DNA of 64,000 nucleotides from Clostridium manihotivorum (GTDB taxonomy: Bacteria > Bacillota > Clostridia > Clostridiales > Clostridiaceae), in NCBI RefSeq assembly GCF_004015185.1, contig NZ_CP025746.1:5659776-5723775 (forward strand), read 5' to 3'. Shown here in pieces: positions 33,958 through 43,332 of this stretch (its first letter is position 1; each line of letters starts with the position of its first letter). The notes below the pieces were generated by a model that ran no database searches, had not been told where the DNA came from, and worked only from the letters and a program-made list of their open reading frames with translations. The translations under genes and the position numbers were made by a program.

Positions 33958-35073
33958 TTATCTTATAACTTTCCAGTGGGAAGCGTCCTTGAATTCCTTA
34001 TACTTAGTATTTATGAATTCTTCTATCTTTTTCTTAAAAATCTCTTCATCAAAGGTTTCTGCATGCTTTCTTATTTCCTGCTTATCAAAGCTTAGTTTCT
34101 CGAACCTCTTAACCGCTTCAACCAAGGATTCAGTACTTTGCTCCTCAAAGAATAATCCAGTCTTTCCATCTACAACAGTTTCTAGCGCTCCCCCTCTGCC
34201 ATATGCTATAACTGGTCTTCCACAAGCCTGAGCCTCTAATGGTGTTATTCCAAAGTCTTCTTCTCCAGGGAAAACAAAGGCCCTGCACTTTGCATAATAA
34301 TCCTTAATAACCTCATCAGACTGCCTTCCTAAAAACTTAATATTATCTTTAGCAATAGCCTCTAGCTTTTCTCTTTCCTCGCCATCTCCAATTATAACTA
34401 ATGGTAGCCCCAACTCATTGAAAGCCTTTACTGCCAAATCTATTCTCTTATATGGAACAAGTCTAGATAGAATTAAGAAATAATCTTCATCTTCATCTAC
34501 GATATTGAAAAGCTTACATCTTACAGGCGGATGTATAACTACAGACTCTCTTCTATAATGTTTCCAAATACGCTTTGCAACATTTTCTGAATTGGCAATA
34601 AAATAATCTACTCTATCAGATGCAAGTTTATCCCACATTCTCATATAATTCATAAAATATTTCAAAAATACTTTTTTAATTTTTTTCATGTTAGTTTTAT
34701 CTGCATATTCATAATAGAATTCCCAAGCATACCTCATAGGCGTATGACAATAACACACATGCATCGTATTAGGATTAGTAATAACTCCTTTTGCGCATGA
34801 TGAACTGCTGCTCAAAACTATATCATATTCATTCAAATCAAAGCTTTCAAAGGCCATTGGCATGAATGGAAGATATCTTTGATGACCGTTTTTCACCTTC
34901 TTTTGAAGAAAAGAAGTTCTTACATCTATTTTTTTTAATTCTTCATCTAAGTTTTCTGGATTGTACATGGTGGTGTATATAGGAGCTTCTTTATACAATT
35001 CTTTGAAGTTAACAACAACTCTTTCTGAACCTGCCATATTCGTAAGCCACTCGTGCACCAATGCTACGTTCAT
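33958..35073 (-). CDS. GT4 glycosyltransferase (WbaZ-like, module A)
   Basis: 371 residues, GT-B fold. MNVALVHEWLTNMAGSERVV opens the acceptor domain. The donor domain has FLGRQSDEVIKDYYAKCRAF and the E-x7-E motif EEDFGITPLEAQACGRPVIA. GT4 enzymes retain the donor stereochemistry; with manC next door the donor is probably GDP-mannose. Position 13 bases from manC supports co-transcription. Confidence 0.9.
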   Translation of the reverse strand: MNVALVHEWLTNMAGSERVVVNFKELYKEAPIYTTMYNPENLDEELKKIDVRTSFLQKKVKNGHQRYLPFMPMAFESFDLNEYDIVLSSSSSCAKGVITNPNTMHVCYCHTPMRYAWEFYYEYADKTNMKKIKKVFLKYFMNYMRMWDKLASDRVDYFIANSENVAKRIWKHYRRESVVIHPPVRCKLFNIVDEDEDYFLILSRLVPYKRIDLAVKAFNELGLPLVIIGDGEEREKLEAIAKDNIKFLGRQSDEVIKDYYAKCRAFVFPGEEDFGITPLEAQACGRPVIAYGRGGALETVVDGKTGLFFEEQSTESLVEAVKRFEKLSFDKQEIRKHAETFDEEIFKKKIEEFINTKYKEFKDASHWKVIR

Positions 35074-35086
35074 AAACTACACCTCA

Positions 35087-36133
35087 TTATTCTAAATGCT
35101 CTTTAGCAATCTTAATTTCTTGCTCATTTTTCTTTGATGAAATCATTATATGTTCATCTGTTTCTACAATTATTAAATCATTTATTCCATTCAATAATAT
35201 CTTTTTCTTTGTCAGTACTATATTATTGTTTGACTTAAATGGATATCCACTGGCATTAAATACATTACCATTCATATCTTTGTCTGAGTATCTGTCTATA
35301 CTAGTCCAGTTTCCAACATCATCCCATCCGAAATTACATGGTATAACATATATCCTGTCATATCTCTCCATTATAGCATAATCTACAGATATATTATCAG
35401 TCTTATGATAGTTATTGTCTATATATTTCTGAAGTTTTTCTTCCTCAAGTATTGGTACTTCTTTTAAGGCATCATATGTAAATGGAAGGTATTTTTGTAC
35501 CAGACTAATTATATTCTTAGCTTTCCACAAAAACATTCCACCATTCCACAAGTAATTACCTTCTTGGAGATATCTTTCAGCCTTTTCATAGTTTGGTTTC
35601 TCTACAAAAGACTCAACTTTAAATATTCTTCTATAATCACAATTAAAAAATTCATTACCTACCTTTATGTATCCATAACCAGTTTCAGCTCTACTAGGCT
35701 CCATACCCAAAGTAACAATTGCATCTTCTCTCTCATCTAAAAAGTTAGAGGCTATGTTTATAGTATCGATAAAGTTAGCTTCTTCTTCTATTAAATGATC
35801 TGATGGTAAAACTACTATATTTGCATCCTCATAATACCTACTTATTACAAGAGATGAAAGAGCTATACAAGGCGCCGTATTTCTTCCTTCTGGCTCAACT
35901 ATAATATTTTTCTCACATATTTCTGGCAACTGTTCCTTAACTAAATCTATATATTTTTCACCGGTAGAAATAAAAATTCTTTCCATAGGAATCAATTTTT
36001 TAATCCTGTTTACAGTCATTTGAATCATGGTTTCATTTCCTAATAACTCTAAGAACTGTTTGGGCCTATCTTCTGTTGAAAGAGGCCAAAATCTAGTTCC
36101 TTTTCCCCCGGCCATTATTAAAGCACAAATCAT
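35087..36133 (-). CDS. manC: Mannose-1-phosphate guanylyltransferase
   Basis: Makes GDP-mannose from GTP and mannose-1-phosphate. 348 residues, nucleotidyltransferase domain only; the isomerase domain of long ManC/AlgA proteins is absent. ALIMAGGKGTRFWPLSTEDR then PKQFL is the pyrophosphorylase signature; NIVVLPSDHLIEEE, VEKPNYEKA and YLWNGGMFLW also fit. ATG 36133 has GGGAG nine bases before it; 36139 is too close. It feeds the two GT4 enzymes encoded on either side. Confidence 0.92.
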   Translation of the reverse strand: MICALIMAGGKGTRFWPLSTEDRPKQFLELLGNETMIQMTVNRIKKLIPMERIFISTGEKYIDLVKEQLPEICEKNIIVEPEGRNTAPCIALSSLVISRYYEDANIVVLPSDHLIEEEANFIDTINIASNFLDEREDAIVTLGMEPSRAETGYGYIKVGNEFFNCDYRRIFKVESFVEKPNYEKAERYLQEGNYLWNGGMFLWKAKNIISLVQKYLPFTYDALKEVPILEEEKLQKYIDNNYHKTDNISVDYAIMERYDRIYVIPCNFGWDDVGNWTSIDRYSDKDMNGNVFNASGYPFKSNNNIVLTKKKILLNGINDLIIVETDEHIMISSKKNEQEIKIAKEHLE

Positions 36134-36218
36134 ACCCATCTTCTCCCTCTTAAAGTATTGTCTAAGAATAATAGTTCCGCATAGAAATGATTAATTACAA
36201 TAATATTATAAACTAGCT

Positions 36219-37343
36219 TCAACTCTTAATATCCATCCATATCTTCTCATATTCAAATAGGGTTTCATTAACAAGTTTATCCCAATTAAAATATTTTGCT
36301 CTTTCTATTCCATAGCTAACATATTTATTATACCTATCCTCATCACCCAATAGATAATCGATCTTATTTGCTAGATCCTGTTCATCCTCAGATTTAAAGG
36401 TTAAGCCTTCTTCTCCTAATACTTCTGGTAAAGAAGATGTATTAGCCACTATTGCTGGACATCCACAAGCCATCGCTTCAAGCGGCGGCAGTCCAAATCC
36501 TTCATACAATGAAGGAAACACAAACATCAATGCAAGATTATATATCCCAGATAAGTCCTTCTCATCTATAAAGCCTATAAATTGCACTCTATCAAATAAA
36601 TTATTGTCTTTTATTAACTTTGTTAGTCCTTCATTAGGGTTACCACCTATAATTAATTTTAAAGTTTCATCACTCTTTATATATTTAACAGCCTTTACTA
36701 ATGTTTCTACATTTTTGTGAGGTTTTAAATTGCCAACATAAAGCACGAACTTCTCAGGAAGTTTATATTTAAGTCTGACACTACTTAAAACATCCTCTTC
36801 TTCTATAATTCTAAACTTATCACCAATTCCATTATAGGTAACTACCACATCACTAGGCTCATAGTCTACCCAGGACAAAATTTCTTTCTTAGAGAACTCT
36901 GATACAGTTAAAATGCATTTACTTTTCTTGGCTGAAGTTCTAACTATATATTTATAGTAATATTTATGAAAAGGCGAATAAAACTGTGGCAATCTTACAT
37001 GATTAAGATCATGTATAGTCATTACCATATCGGTTTTTATAAAAGGGCTCGCCACAAAGGATGGCGAATGAAATATAGCCTTCCCCCTATATCTATTCAA
37101 AATTTTAGGAAGCTCAATCTGCTCCCCAATAGAAAGAAATTTATTCTTCATTAAAATAAAATCTATATCATTAAAACTCCCAAAAAGCTTCTTAGCAATC
37201 TCCATATCATTAACTAGAAGAGTGTAGTGTAGCTTGTCAAGCTTCATAGAATTAACAATTAATTCATACGTATACCTAGCTATCCCATGAAGTTTCTCAT
37301 CTACCATCCTGGCATCAATTATTACGTTAATTTTTTCTTTCAT
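36219..37343 (-). CDS. GT4 glycosyltransferase, mannosyltransferase-like (module A)
   Basis: ATG 37343 (MKEKINVIIDARM) after GGAAGG. 374 residues in two Rossmann-type domains. KFVLYVGNLKPHKNVETLVK starts the donor half and YEGFGLPPLEAMACGCPAIV is the E-x7-E donor motif. GIARYTYELI and VMTIHDLNHVRLP are typical of WbaZ/MtfB-type mannosyltransferases. Acts on the cytosolic face. Between the initiating transferase and manC. Confidence 0.9.
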   Translation of the reverse strand: MKEKINVIIDARMVDEKLHGIARYTYELIVNSMKLDKLHYTLLVNDMEIAKKLFGSFNDIDFILMKNKFLSIGEQIELPKILNRYRGKAIFHSPSFVASPFIKTDMVMTIHDLNHVRLPQFYSPFHKYYYKYIVRTSAKKSKCILTVSEFSKKEILSWVDYEPSDVVVTYNGIGDKFRIIEEEDVLSSVRLKYKLPEKFVLYVGNLKPHKNVETLVKAVKYIKSDETLKLIIGGNPNEGLTKLIKDNNLFDRVQFIGFIDEKDLSGIYNLALMFVFPSLYEGFGLPPLEAMACGCPAIVANTSSLPEVLGEEGLTFKSEDEQDLANKIDYLLGDEDRYNKYVSYGIERAKYFNWDKLVNETLFEYEKIWMDIKS

Positions 37344-37365
37344 AATAAAACCTTCCAAGTTTAAT

Positions 37366-38034
37366 TTATATAGCCCCTTCTTTTCTTAAAACAGAAACAA
37401 AGGTTTTTATAATTATTTTAAAATCTAAAAATAATGATCTATTATCAATATAATACATATCCATTTTAACTCTTTCTTCATAGGTAGTATCACTTCTACC
37501 ATTAGCCTGCCAATACCCAGTAAGTCCAGGAGTCACAGAAAATAACTTCCCAGCATATTCACCATACTTTTCAATTTCTTTCTTAACTATAGGTCTTGGT
37601 CCAACAATACTCATATCACCTAAAAGTATATTTAGTAGCTGTGGCAATTCATCTAAACTTGTTTTTCTTAGAAAGTTACCTACTTTTGTTATCCTAGGAT
37701 CATTGTCAAGCTTAAAATTGATTTCAAACTCTCTCTTTTGCTCTTCTGTAAAGTTATTAAAGACCTCTTCCGCATTACTAACCATAGTCCTAAATTTATA
37801 AACTTTAATGTTGTTTCCATTTTTCCCTAATCTAGTGTGAGAGAAAAATACCGGTCCTTTTGAGTCTATCTTTATTATTATGAATAACAAAATAAATATA
37901 GGCGACAAAATTAACAACCCAATTAAAGATAACAAAATGTCAAATGTTCTTTTTAATACTATATAATATAGCTTAGAGTTTATTTCTTCACTATCAGTAT
38001 TCTTTGGTATATCTAGGTTGTCTGACATTTGCAT
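37366..38034 (-). CDS. Initiating sugar-phosphate transferase (module A)
   Basis: Puts the first sugar-1-phosphate onto undecaprenyl phosphate. 222 residues: one N-terminal hydrophobic helix (about 27-54), then the catalytic region with KVYKFRTM, SLDELPQLLNIL, GDMSIVGPRP and TPGLTGYWQANGRS. This is the short WbaP/WcaJ C-terminal type without the extra membrane domain. About three-quarters of its residues match the second copy at 53698, including the shared start MQM and end KEGAI. AGGAGG precedes the ATG. First gene of module A. Confidence 0.93.
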   Translation of the reverse strand: MQMSDNLDIPKNTDSEEINSKLYYIVLKRTFDILLSLIGLLILSPIFILLFIIIKIDSKGPVFFSHTRLGKNGNNIKVYKFRTMVSNAEEVFNNFTEEQKREFEINFKLDNDPRITKVGNFLRKTSLDELPQLLNILLGDMSIVGPRPIVKKEIEKYGEYAGKLFSVTPGLTGYWQANGRSDTTYEERVKMDMYYIDNRSLFLDFKIIIKTFVSVLRKEGAI

Positions 38035-38482
38035 ATAAATCCTCCTAATTTGCTAATAACTTGTAAATAGCAAAATAATTAGTATAATTTGTTCAATAAT
38101 AAAATTTTTAAAAAACAAATATGTCATTCTCTTGTGATATATTAGCAAAAAGACAAGATATCATCTTAAGAACGACTCAAATATGATTATATCATTAAAT
38201 CTTCCTATGGAAAATAACTATTATTAATTTTAAACGTAATAAGTACTTAGTTAAATAAGATATGACTAAAAATTAACATAAAATTATAAGTCATTACATG
38301 GATTACTTTTATATTATTATATATACATATATATTAATTGTCCATAAAAATAATCCAAGCTATAGTTTGTTTATACAATTTAGCCAACTATTTATTGTAA
38401 ATTCAAATAAAATTATAAGTTTATAAAAAAAGATCTAATTTAATCAAATCTTATAACAATATCCTCTTTTAATATTTATAAG
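38035..38482. other. 448-bp gap before module A
   Basis: Very AT-rich. TTTGCTA and TAGCAAA face each other at 38050-38074, and another TAGCAAA occurs near 38142. No clear -35/-10 pair, riboswitch or terminator was recognised, although the module A promoter should lie here. Confidence 0.4.
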
Positions 38483-39940
38483 TTATATATTAGGAACATC
38501 GCTAACTCTCTTTTTAAACAAAATAGTTTTTACCTTTTCAATTATTATAATTTGGGTATCATCCTTAAGTATAAACATCATAGCAATATATATTACACCA
38601 CCAACTATAACTTGAATTATATTGGCCAAAATTGCCTTATTAATAAAATCCCCCACCTTCATAACTACTATGCACATCACTATTGATCCAACGAGAAACT
38701 TCCATGTAGCAAGTACCATTTTTAGTACTGGCAATTGCTTTCTTGTCAATATTAATTGAACAATTGATCCTACAAATTCTGCTACAATAATAGCTACAAC
38801 AGCTCCTAGAGCTCCAAACCTAGGTATTACTATTAGATTCATAATAAAATTGATAATCGCTGCAATAACCACAGATTGAGTATACTTATTCTCCTGTTTA
38901 GTACCAATTAGATACTGAACACCAATAATATTGGCCCAGCTAACTGCGATTATTATAATTGAACTAATAGCAATTAATCCTCCAACAGAACTATAGTCCT
39001 TTCCTAAAAACCAGGATACTAATATTTTAGATATAGCCATCACTCCAAAAGCCATTGGAAAAGCTACATACGAAACAATCTTAAAAGCTTGCTCTACAAT
39101 CTTATTTACTTCTTCTCTTCTTCCTTTACTTATTATATTGGATATCATAGGAAGCATAACTATACCTATAGAAGATATCAAAGAAAGAATAACTCTTACA
39201 ATCTTCTGGGAGTAATCATAAAAAGCTACCTGTTCATTAGTTGATAGAACTCCAACTAAAGTTCTTGATAGCAACATATAAACTTGTGATGCAATTTGAG
39301 GCAAAAATAAACTTATTAAAGGCTTAATTGTCTTTTTTATTATATCTATATCAACCACAATCTTACCAATATTTTTAGGTACATATATCCACATAGTCAA
39401 AAAGCTTATTCCATTTATTATTATAGTCAATAGTATGTACAATACTAAATCATCTGAGCTTCTTACAAAAACAAATATACTTACTAAGCCCAATAACTTA
39501 GCAATAGAATTTCTTATTACAACTTTCTTAAAATCTTCTAGCCCCATGAATAACCAAGATATATCAAAAAACACCGTTACCATATTAAGACCTTGGATAA
39601 TATATACAAACTTGTCTTGATTAACAAATGTTCCTACAAATACATAATAGGCTATTAAAGCAAGTAAGCTAGTTATGCCCTGAGTAACATATAAGCTCCA
39701 AAAATATCTTCTAAGCTTTTCCTTATCATCTCTAACAAAAGCAATCTGTCTATTACCATAAATCTGCATTCCCAAGGTACCAATTAGCATAAAATAATTA
39801 ACAATTGATAATGTATATGAGTTTAATCCTAATTGACCTGGCGTAAATATTCTTGTAAGATACGGCATAGTAAGTAATGGAATTATTAAAATTAAAACTT
39901 GATATACCGTATTATAAAAATAATTTTTTATTACACTCAT
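38483..39940 (-). CDS. Wzx-type polysaccharide flippase (module A side)
   Basis: 485 residues with 12-14 membrane helices, MOP superfamily. It begins NYFYNTVYQVLILIIPLLTM then PYLTRIFTPGQLG, the usual start of RfbX/Wzx proteins. Moves lipid-linked repeat units across the membrane. GGAGG lies before the ATG. It has terminator-like hairpins upstream and a 448-bp gap downstream, so it is a single-gene unit. Closely resembles the third Wzx at 56307 (YGNR.IA(F/Y)VRDDKEK in both) but not the one at 45498. Confidence 0.92.
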   Translation of the reverse strand: MSVIKNYFYNTVYQVLILIIPLLTMPYLTRIFTPGQLGLNSYTLSIVNYFMLIGTLGMQIYGNRQIAFVRDDKEKLRRYFWSLYVTQGITSLLALIAYYVFVGTFVNQDKFVYIIQGLNMVTVFFDISWLFMGLEDFKKVVIRNSIAKLLGLVSIFVFVRSSDDLVLYILLTIIINGISFLTMWIYVPKNIGKIVVDIDIIKKTIKPLISLFLPQIASQVYMLLSRTLVGVLSTNEQVAFYDYSQKIVRVILSLISSIGIVMLPMISNIISKGRREEVNKIVEQAFKIVSYVAFPMAFGVMAISKILVSWFLGKDYSSVGGLIAISSIIIIAVSWANIIGVQYLIGTKQENKYTQSVVIAAIINFIMNLIVIPRFGALGAVVAIIVAEFVGSIVQLILTRKQLPVLKMVLATWKFLVGSIVMCIVVMKVGDFINKAILANIIQVIVGGVIYIAMMFILKDDTQIIIIEKVKTILFKKRVSDVPNI

Positions 39941-40243
39941 TTAAATTTCCTCCAAATTGTTATATCTAGCAACTCTTATATAATATAACTTTTATTCATC
40001 TGTAGCAATTAAAAAATATAACATAATTAAGGTAATACATCAGTAATCATATATCTTTTAAGAATGTTTGTCTTTACAAAAAAGTTAAATTAAATTTTGC
40101 CAATCTATTTAAAAGAAAAAACTACGACTTAGCGTAGTTTCTTTATCTTTATTAAATTTAACAATACATGAAAATTATAATTGTAGTTAATTTGAAAGTA
40201 AATAAAAACTTTCATTGAATCCTAATACAGAATAATCCATTAC
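39941..40243. other. 303-bp gap between rfbD and Wzx
   Basis: Holds the rfbD terminator (40116-40141). The Wzx promoter should lie in 39960-40110 but no confident match was found. Confidence 0.4.
40116..40141 (-). terminator. Terminator of rfbD
   Basis: AAACTACG, CTAAGT, CGTAGTTTTTTCTTTT on the minus strand. Confidence 0.85.
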
Positions 40244-41128
40244 TTATTTCTTTTGTATATTATCAATAAACTCTTTAATAGCAACTTCCCAATCTCTCAT
40301 TTCATCACCAACAGTACATCTTAGCATCATGTTATCTAAAGAAGAAAATTCTGGTCTTTTAGCCGGTCTTACGAATTGTTCAGATGTACATGGTCTAATC
40401 TCACAATCTATACCTGATAACTCAATTATTTTCTTAGCAAAATCATACCAAGTGCATTCGCCACTTCCAGTACAATGATAAGTTCCATATTCTTCTGTTC
40501 CAACAAGCTTTAAGATATGATGCGCCAAATCCTCTGCATTTGTAGGATTTCCTCTTTGGTCATTCACCACATCTATAAATTCCTTTTCTTTTCCTAACTT
40601 CATCATTGTATACACAAAATTATTGCCATTATAACCATAAAGCCATGCAGTTCTTACTATAAAGTATTTACTTGAAAACTGCTTTACAAATTCTTCTCCT
40701 GCAAGCTTTGTTTTACCATAAACACTTACAGGTCCAGTTAGATCATATTCTTTTAATGCTTTACTTCCAACTCCACTAAATACGTAATCAGTAGAAATAT
40801 GTATAAGTTTAGCACCTAACTCTTCGCAAACAATAGCAAGATTTCTTGGTCCTATAGCATTAACTTTAAACGCTATATCTTCATTGGTTTCACAAGCATC
40901 TACATTAGTATAAGCAGCGCAATTAACAACTACATCAGGTTTAACCGCTCCGATATAATCTCTTGTAGCCTCAAGGTTTGTTATATCAAGCTCCTGAACA
41001 TCTATACCTATTATTTCTGATGCAACAATTTCAGCTGGTACATTACCTAGTTCTGATTTCCCACTCTTTATTATGTTAATTATTTGAGTTCCTAATTGGC
41101 CTTTTGCTCCTGTTATTAAAATTTTCAT
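40244..41128 (-). CDS. rfbD: dTDP-4-dehydrorhamnose reductase
   Basis: The last step of dTDP-L-rhamnose synthesis, reducing dTDP-4-keto-rhamnose with NAD(P)H. 294 residues. LITGAKGQLGTQI is the Rossmann nucleotide site. HISTDYVFSG and YGKTKLAGE give the Thr/Ser-Tyr-Lys catalytic set. GGAGG precedes the ATG. It is cut off from rfbA-C-B by seven genes and has hairpin terminators on both sides, so it is probably transcribed alone. Confidence 0.95.
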   Translation of the reverse strand: MKILITGAKGQLGTQIINIIKSGKSELGNVPAEIVASEIIGIDVQELDITNLEATRDYIGAVKPDVVVNCAAYTNVDACETNEDIAFKVNAIGPRNLAIVCEELGAKLIHISTDYVFSGVGSKALKEYDLTGPVSVYGKTKLAGEEFVKQFSSKYFIVRTAWLYGYNGNNFVYTMMKLGKEKEFIDVVNDQRGNPTNAEDLAHHILKLVGTEEYGTYHCTGSGECTWYDFAKKIIELSGIDCEIRPCTSEQFVRPAKRPEFSSLDNMMLRCTVGDEMRDWEVAIKEFIDNIQKK

Positions 41129-41216
41129 AATTATACCTCCAAAATAAATCTCATTTTTAATTATATCAAAAAATATTAGTTATTCCTAACATATATATAA
41201 TTTCCTAAATAATTAA

Positions 41217-41246
41217 AAGACTCTATGGAATATTCTTTCCATAGAG
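41217..41246 (-). terminator. Terminator after the amidase gene
   Basis: CTCTATGGAA, AGAATA-type loop, TTCCATAGAG, then TCTTTTAATT on the minus strand. It separates the hydrolase pair from rfbD. Confidence 0.8.
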
Positions 41247-41255
41247 CTTTAATTA

Positions 41256-43322
41256 TTAAAACAGCTTTCTTATCTCACCAGCTATAACATCAGCCTTCTT
41301 TTGCTGCTCATCTTGGTTTGCACATCTTTTTGCTTCATTTGGATTACTTATAAATCCACATTCTATCAATATAGATGGGGTATTTATATTTCTAGTTACA
41401 TATAATCCATGATCATGTGCCCTTAAATTGTTATAACCTAAACTGTTTCCAAGTGCATTGACAACATTACTTGCTAACTGTCTGCTTAACTGAGCCTGAA
41501 CCGTTGGAGTTGTATCAATTTTCAAATCATCATAGCTCCATCCACCTGGATCATTCCCCGAAACAATACCGTCATTGTCAAGACTAGGTCTATAACTGCT
41601 ATAATGGGTACTCACTCCATTAGTTGTTGTGTTATTATCACTAACATCATGATGTATGCTTACAAAAAGATCAGCTTTTAGATCATTTGCCAGCTTAGTT
41701 CTAGCTTGTAAACTTGAGCTAAGTGTATCAGTAGGTCTTTGCCAAGGCTGTCTAGTCATAACCACTGTATAACCCATGGATGTAAGCGTTGCTTGAAGCT
41801 TTACTGCAACCTGCATATTTAGTTCTGTCTCCGAGTATTTAACTCCATCTATAGTACGCTCTGCACCATTATCTCCACCATAGTTATGACCTGGGTCTAC
41901 AACTATTAATCTTTTACCATTATATACATTTAAACTCTTTTCCTTTACTGTTCCATCGTTTCCTATAGCAACTACCTTCAGATTATGGATTCCACTTGAT
42001 TTATCCTGCATATTTAGAGTGTAGTTAAAGCCACTACTCTCTGCTTGATAATATTTAGGGTAGGCAGCTTTTACATCTGGTCTAGAGAACCCTATGTTAG
42101 CATCACCTAAGTAGTTGTTATCCAAATAAATTTTTGCAGATTTTACACCTGAGTAGTTAACAGCCCAACCACCTAAATTAACTTGACCTCTATTCAAGTC
42201 CTGACCATCTCTTACTGTGTCTATATTTATTTCTGGTTGAGGTTTAATTATATTTACTTTTCTAATTGCAGTAGAGCTAGTACCATCGCTTCCAATTGCT
42301 TCTACCTTTACTTCCCTTACTCCAGGACTTATCCCACTCTGTCTTAAAGTAAGAATATATCCACTCTTGTCTGCATCAGGGTAGTTAGGATAAGCTCTCT
42401 TTACGTCATCTCTAGATTGTCCTAGCGTTGCTGTGCCTACATTTGCATTATCAACATACACATTTACTTTTGTTATTCCTGAGGCATTTAAAGCCCATCC
42501 TCTAACTAAAAAGTCGTCGCTGATAGTAGAATTATCCGAAGGCTCGTCTATAGCTATTCTAGCCTCTCCTCTATACACATAGAAGACTCTCTCATCGCTA
42601 ACTTTGCTACCATCTGTTCCAACAGCTTCAATTCTAACAACATTTTGTCCTTCATTTAAATATTTATTTTCAATTATATAATTAATTCCACTATTTTTAC
42701 CAGCTGGATATCCTGGGTATGCTGCGTCAATATCAGTTCTGCTCTCTCCTATAGTAGCATATCCCTTAAATGCATTATTTAAGTATACACCTACATACCT
42801 AAGTCCTGAAGGATTAAGCGCCCAACCTCTAACCAGTAGGGATTGCTTTGATATATGTGAATTACCTACAGGACTATCTAGATTAGCAAGAGGCTTCCTA
42901 ACCTTTTTTTCAATGTTCTTAGACGCTATCTTTATAGAACCATCAGCGGAAACAGCTTGTACAGAAACTTTATGTTTTCCTTCTTGATATTTGGATAGAT
43001 CTACAGTATATGCATAACCAGATATATTCGAATTTACATAATTAGGGTAGGCTTTTCCAACATCAGGTCTAGCCAGTCCCAAGCTTGCATAGCCTGCTAA
43101 ATTATCATCAATGTATACTTTAGCTTCCTTCAATCCTGACTTACTAATTGCCCAACCTCTAACTAGCATAGAGCCATCAAATGTAGAGAAATTTTCAACC
43201 GGATCATCAATTACAGTCATCGCTTCCTGTGCTGTTTCTGCATATACCTTTGTAGCTGAAAATAGATTAGATATAAACAAAAAAACACAAATTATAGAAA
43301 GTACTTTATTTAATCTTCTCAT
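41256..43322 (-). CDS. Secreted N-acetylmuramoyl-L-alanine amidase with four Ig-like repeats
   Basis: ATG 43322 (MRRLNKVLSIICVF) with AGGAG before it; 688 residues. A signal peptide ends near VYA. Four repeats of about 105 residues follow (roughly 35-460), each with a (R/G)GWA---SG(L/V)K--KVY(I/V)D signature, then G--R-DV--AYP-Y and SG--YT. The C-terminus (about 465-688) is an Amidase_3 zinc enzyme: His in VDPGHNYGG, Glu in YSETELN, His in VSIHHD, Glu in ILIECGFISN. It cuts the stem peptide from muramic acid. It lies 10 bases after the glucosaminidase gene and shares its repeat array. Confidence 0.93.
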   Translation of the reverse strand: MRRLNKVLSIICVFLFISNLFSATKVYAETAQEAMTVIDDPVENFSTFDGSMLVRGWAISKSGLKEAKVYIDDNLAGYASLGLARPDVGKAYPNYVNSNISGYAYTVDLSKYQEGKHKVSVQAVSADGSIKIASKNIEKKVRKPLANLDSPVGNSHISKQSLLVRGWALNPSGLRYVGVYLNNAFKGYATIGESRTDIDAAYPGYPAGKNSGINYIIENKYLNEGQNVVRIEAVGTDGSKVSDERVFYVYRGEARIAIDEPSDNSTISDDFLVRGWALNASGITKVNVYVDNANVGTATLGQSRDDVKRAYPNYPDADKSGYILTLRQSGISPGVREVKVEAIGSDGTSSTAIRKVNIIKPQPEINIDTVRDGQDLNRGQVNLGGWAVNYSGVKSAKIYLDNNYLGDANIGFSRPDVKAAYPKYYQAESSGFNYTLNMQDKSSGIHNLKVVAIGNDGTVKEKSLNVYNGKRLIVVDPGHNYGGDNGAERTIDGVKYSETELNMQVAVKLQATLTSMGYTVVMTRQPWQRPTDTLSSSLQARTKLANDLKADLFVSIHHDVSDNNTTTNGVSTHYSSYRPSLDNDGIVSGNDPGGWSYDDLKIDTTPTVQAQLSRQLASNVVNALGNSLGYNNLRAHDHGLYVTRNINTPSILIECGFISNPNEAKRCANQDEQQKKADVIAGEIRKLF

Positions 43323-43332
43323 TAGAATTCTC

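Noticed and set aside
40116..40141. Attenuator for the Wzx gene
   Set aside because: The hairpin has its T-run on the minus strand right after rfbD and lies 176 bases before Wzx; a plain rfbD terminator explains it.
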